A stretch of 7,049 nt of DNA, from NCBI GenBank assembly GCA_030609865.1, contig JAUWSZ010000113.1, positions 1 through 7,049 on the forward strand, written 5' to 3'. The notes under the pieces are model-generated. The model was given only the letters and a program-made list of their open reading frames with translations. It made no database searches and was not told where the DNA came from. How positions within the stretch are numbered: position 1 is the first letter of the stretch; each line of letters starts with the position of its first letter. The translations under genes and the position numbers were made by a program. Origin of the DNA: a bacterium (GTDB lineage: Bacteria > Desulfobacterota > DSWW01). Positions 5,890-7,049 of the stretch are shown here, piece by piece.

Positions 5890-6943
5890 CGCGCCCCTCG
5901 TAGAAATCCAGGTACCACTCCACGAATTTCTTGACCCCTTGCCCGATGGGAACACTTGGCGAATACCCGAAATCCTCGACCAGATCGTCCACGTCCGCCC
6001 AGGTGGTCGGGACATCTCCCGGCTGCATGGGCAGGAAGTTCTTCTTCGCTTTCCTGTCGAGGGCCTCTTCGATCGCCTCGATAAAATCCATGAGGGCGAC
6101 CGGGGTGTTGTTTCCGATGTTGTAGATCTTGTACGGCGCCCGGGAGCTGGACGGGTCCGGGGCCTCTCCGGTCCAGGCAGCGTTTCCCTGTGGCGGTTTG
6201 TCGAGCACCTTGATGGTTCCGGTCACGATGTCGTCGACATAGGTGAAGTCTCTCTTCATCTTCCCGTGGTTGAAGACATCGATCGGCCTGTCTTCCAGGA
6301 TTGCCCTGGTGAAAAGAAACAGGGCCATGTCCGGCCGGCCCCAGGGGCCGTACACGGTGAAGTACCTGAGACCCGTGGTGGGCATGCCGTAAAGGTGGCC
6401 GTATGTGTGGGCCACGAGTTCGTTCGACTTCTTCGTCGCCGCGTACAAGGACACGGGGTGATCCACGTTGTCACTCGTCGAAAAGGGATATCGCTCGTTC
6501 AGTCCGTACACCGAACTGGAAGATGCGTAGACCAGGTGTTTGATGTCGTTGTGCCGACAGGATTCCAGTATGTTCTGGAATCCCATGATATTTGCCTCGA
6601 TATACGCGTGCGGATTGACGAGCGAATACCTGACCCCGGCCTGCGCTGCCAGGTGGCAAACTGCATCGAAGCCCTCATTTGCGAACAGGCGTTCGAGGGC
6701 GTCCCTGTCCTCGAGGTGCATCCGTATAAAGCGGTAGGTGGGGAACCGTGTGCTCCGGACGAGTTCGCCCGATTCCGCGGCCTGCCGCTTGATGCCGTCC
6801 TTCCCGAGGCGCCCGAATTTCAAATTGACGTCATAGTAGTCATTGATGTTGTCCAGGCCGACGACCTCGTCACCCCTCTCCGCAAGACGTGCGGCCGTAA
6901 ACGACCCGATGAAGCCGGCTGTACCCGTTACTAGGATTTTCAT
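5882..6943 (-). CDS. NAD-dependent epimerase, UDP-glucuronate 4-epimerase type
   Basis: Probably interconverts UDP-glucuronate and UDP-galacturonate in the cytoplasm, using the product of the adjoining dehydrogenase. The 353-residue protein is an extended short-chain dehydrogenase/reductase. It has TGTAGFIG (6-13; Gly 7, 10, 13) for NAD, D31 after the second strand, [11 protein letters not shown] (97-107), the serine run SSSSVYG (141-147), and the catalytic YAATK (Y167, K171). Y-x-x-x-K followed by [36 protein letters not shown] (172-207) is the characteristic signature of the UDP-glucuronate 4-epimerase group rather than of Gal[11 protein letters not shown] (231-240) and YNIGNN (274-279) are also typical. 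Length is normal for the family. The ATG at 6943 begins directly at the NAD strand; GGGAG lies 11 nt upstream, a rather long spacing. It is the first visible gene of the minus-strand cluster, and its promoter may lie beyond the right edge. Other uronate substrates cannot be excluded. Confidence 0.9.
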   Translation of the reverse strand: MKILVTGTAGFIGSFTAARLAERGDEVVGLDNINDYYDVNLKFGRLGKDGIKRQAAESGELVRSTRFPTYRFIRMHLEDRDALERLFANEGFDAVCHLAAQAGVRYSLVNPHAYIEANIMGFQNILESCRHNDIKHLVYASSSSVYGLNERYPFSTSDNVDHPVSLYAATKKSNELVAHTYGHLYGMPTTGLRYFTVYGPWGRPDMALFLFTRAILEDRPIDVFNHGKMKRDFTYVDDIVTGTIKVLDKPPQGNAAWTGEAPDPSSSRAPYKIYNIGNNTPVALMDFIEAIEEALDRKAKKNFLPMQPGDVPTTWADVDDLVEDFGYSPSVPIGQGVKKFVEWYLDFYEGRDE

Positions 6944-6971
6944 GTTTCAGGTCGCTCCCATTTCCGATATT

Positions 6972-7026
6972 CCCTCTCCCTCTCTCGAGAGGGAGAGGGC
7001 TAGAGCCTGTCCCCGCGCAGGCGGGG
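6972..7026. repeat. Paired palindromes upstream of the epimerase gene
   Basis: The first palindrome has 10-bp arms CCCTCTCCCT (6972-6981) and AGGGAGAGGG (6990-6999) around CTCTCGAG. The second has 6-bp arms CCCCGC (7011-7016) and GCGGGG (7021-7026) around GCAG, followed by GAGTGAGGGTGTGA. Repeats pairing CCCTCTCCC with GGGAGAGGG near a GTGAGGG tail are familiar between genes in many GC-rich bacteria. It begins 29 nt upstream of the epimerase ATG, so it could lie in that gene's leader. The right end may continue past the window. Confidence 0.7.
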
Positions 7027-7049
7027 AGTGAGGGTGTGACAGAAGCCCC

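Noticed and set aside
4957..5934. 325-residue plus-strand frame opposite the dehydrogenase
   Set aside because: Antisense shadow of the UDP-glucose dehydrogenase; no family features.
5890..6015. N-terminal extension of the dehydrogenase to the ATG at 6015
   Set aside because: The extra 42 residues are Arg/Ser/Gly-rich, unrelated to UGDH and overlap the epimerase coding sequence; the ATG at 5889 gives the expected family start with a ribosome site.
5870..6934. 354-residue plus-strand frame opposite the epimerase
   Set aside because: Antisense shadow covering the same bases as a textbook epimerase; long open antisense frames are usual in GC-rich genes. No motif recognised.

Overview
The window looks like chromosomal DNA from a GC-rich, probably Gram-negative bacterium. 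The protein families and the dense small palindromic intergenic repeats resemble those of Desulfobacterota and related uncultured lineages. That assignment is inferred from style, not from a marker gene. No rRNA, tRNA, CRISPR array, transposase or integrase is visible.

Layout. Positions 1-487 hold no gene. They carry a mosaic of interspersed repeats, including a 110-bp near-perfect direct duplication, and a 14-bp-stem hairpin just ahead of the first gene. Positions 488-2806 (+) encode a 772-residue membrane protein with a spermidine-synthase-like domain between two multi-helix membrane blocks. Positions 2807-3420 again hold no convincing gene. They contain a hairpin, a 220-bp element bounded by inverted CTCGTC hexamer arrays, an 11-bp-arm palindrome, and a second copy of the repeat unit seen at 170-316. 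The remaining three genes are on the minus strand and converge on the first: a UDP-glucuronate 4-epimerase-type protein (6943 to 5882), a UDP-glucose 6-dehydrogenase (5889 to 4513), and a coiled-coil FHA-domain protein (4404 to 3421). Upstream of the epimerase, at the right edge, lie two further palindromes.

How the genes work together. The dehydrogenase and epimerase overlap by 8 nt and form a two-step module: UDP-glucose to UDP-glucuronate to UDP-galacturonate. Such sugars feed capsule, O-antigen or exopolysaccharide synthesis, but no glycosyltransferase lies in the window. The FHA gene is on the same strand 108 nt downstream. It has its own near-consensus sigma-70-type promoter, so it is probably at least partly independent of the sugar genes.

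Most notable points. The dehydrogenase reads like the animal-type UGDH. The FHA domain lacks two residues that normally contact phosphothreonine. The aminopropyltransferase-like domain has Asn where the classical catalytic Asp is expected. Several repeat families are packed around the 488-2806 gene. I see no clear sign of a wholly new multi-gene system. The best candidates for undescribed biology are the CTCGTC-bounded element and the mosaic of palindromic repeats.
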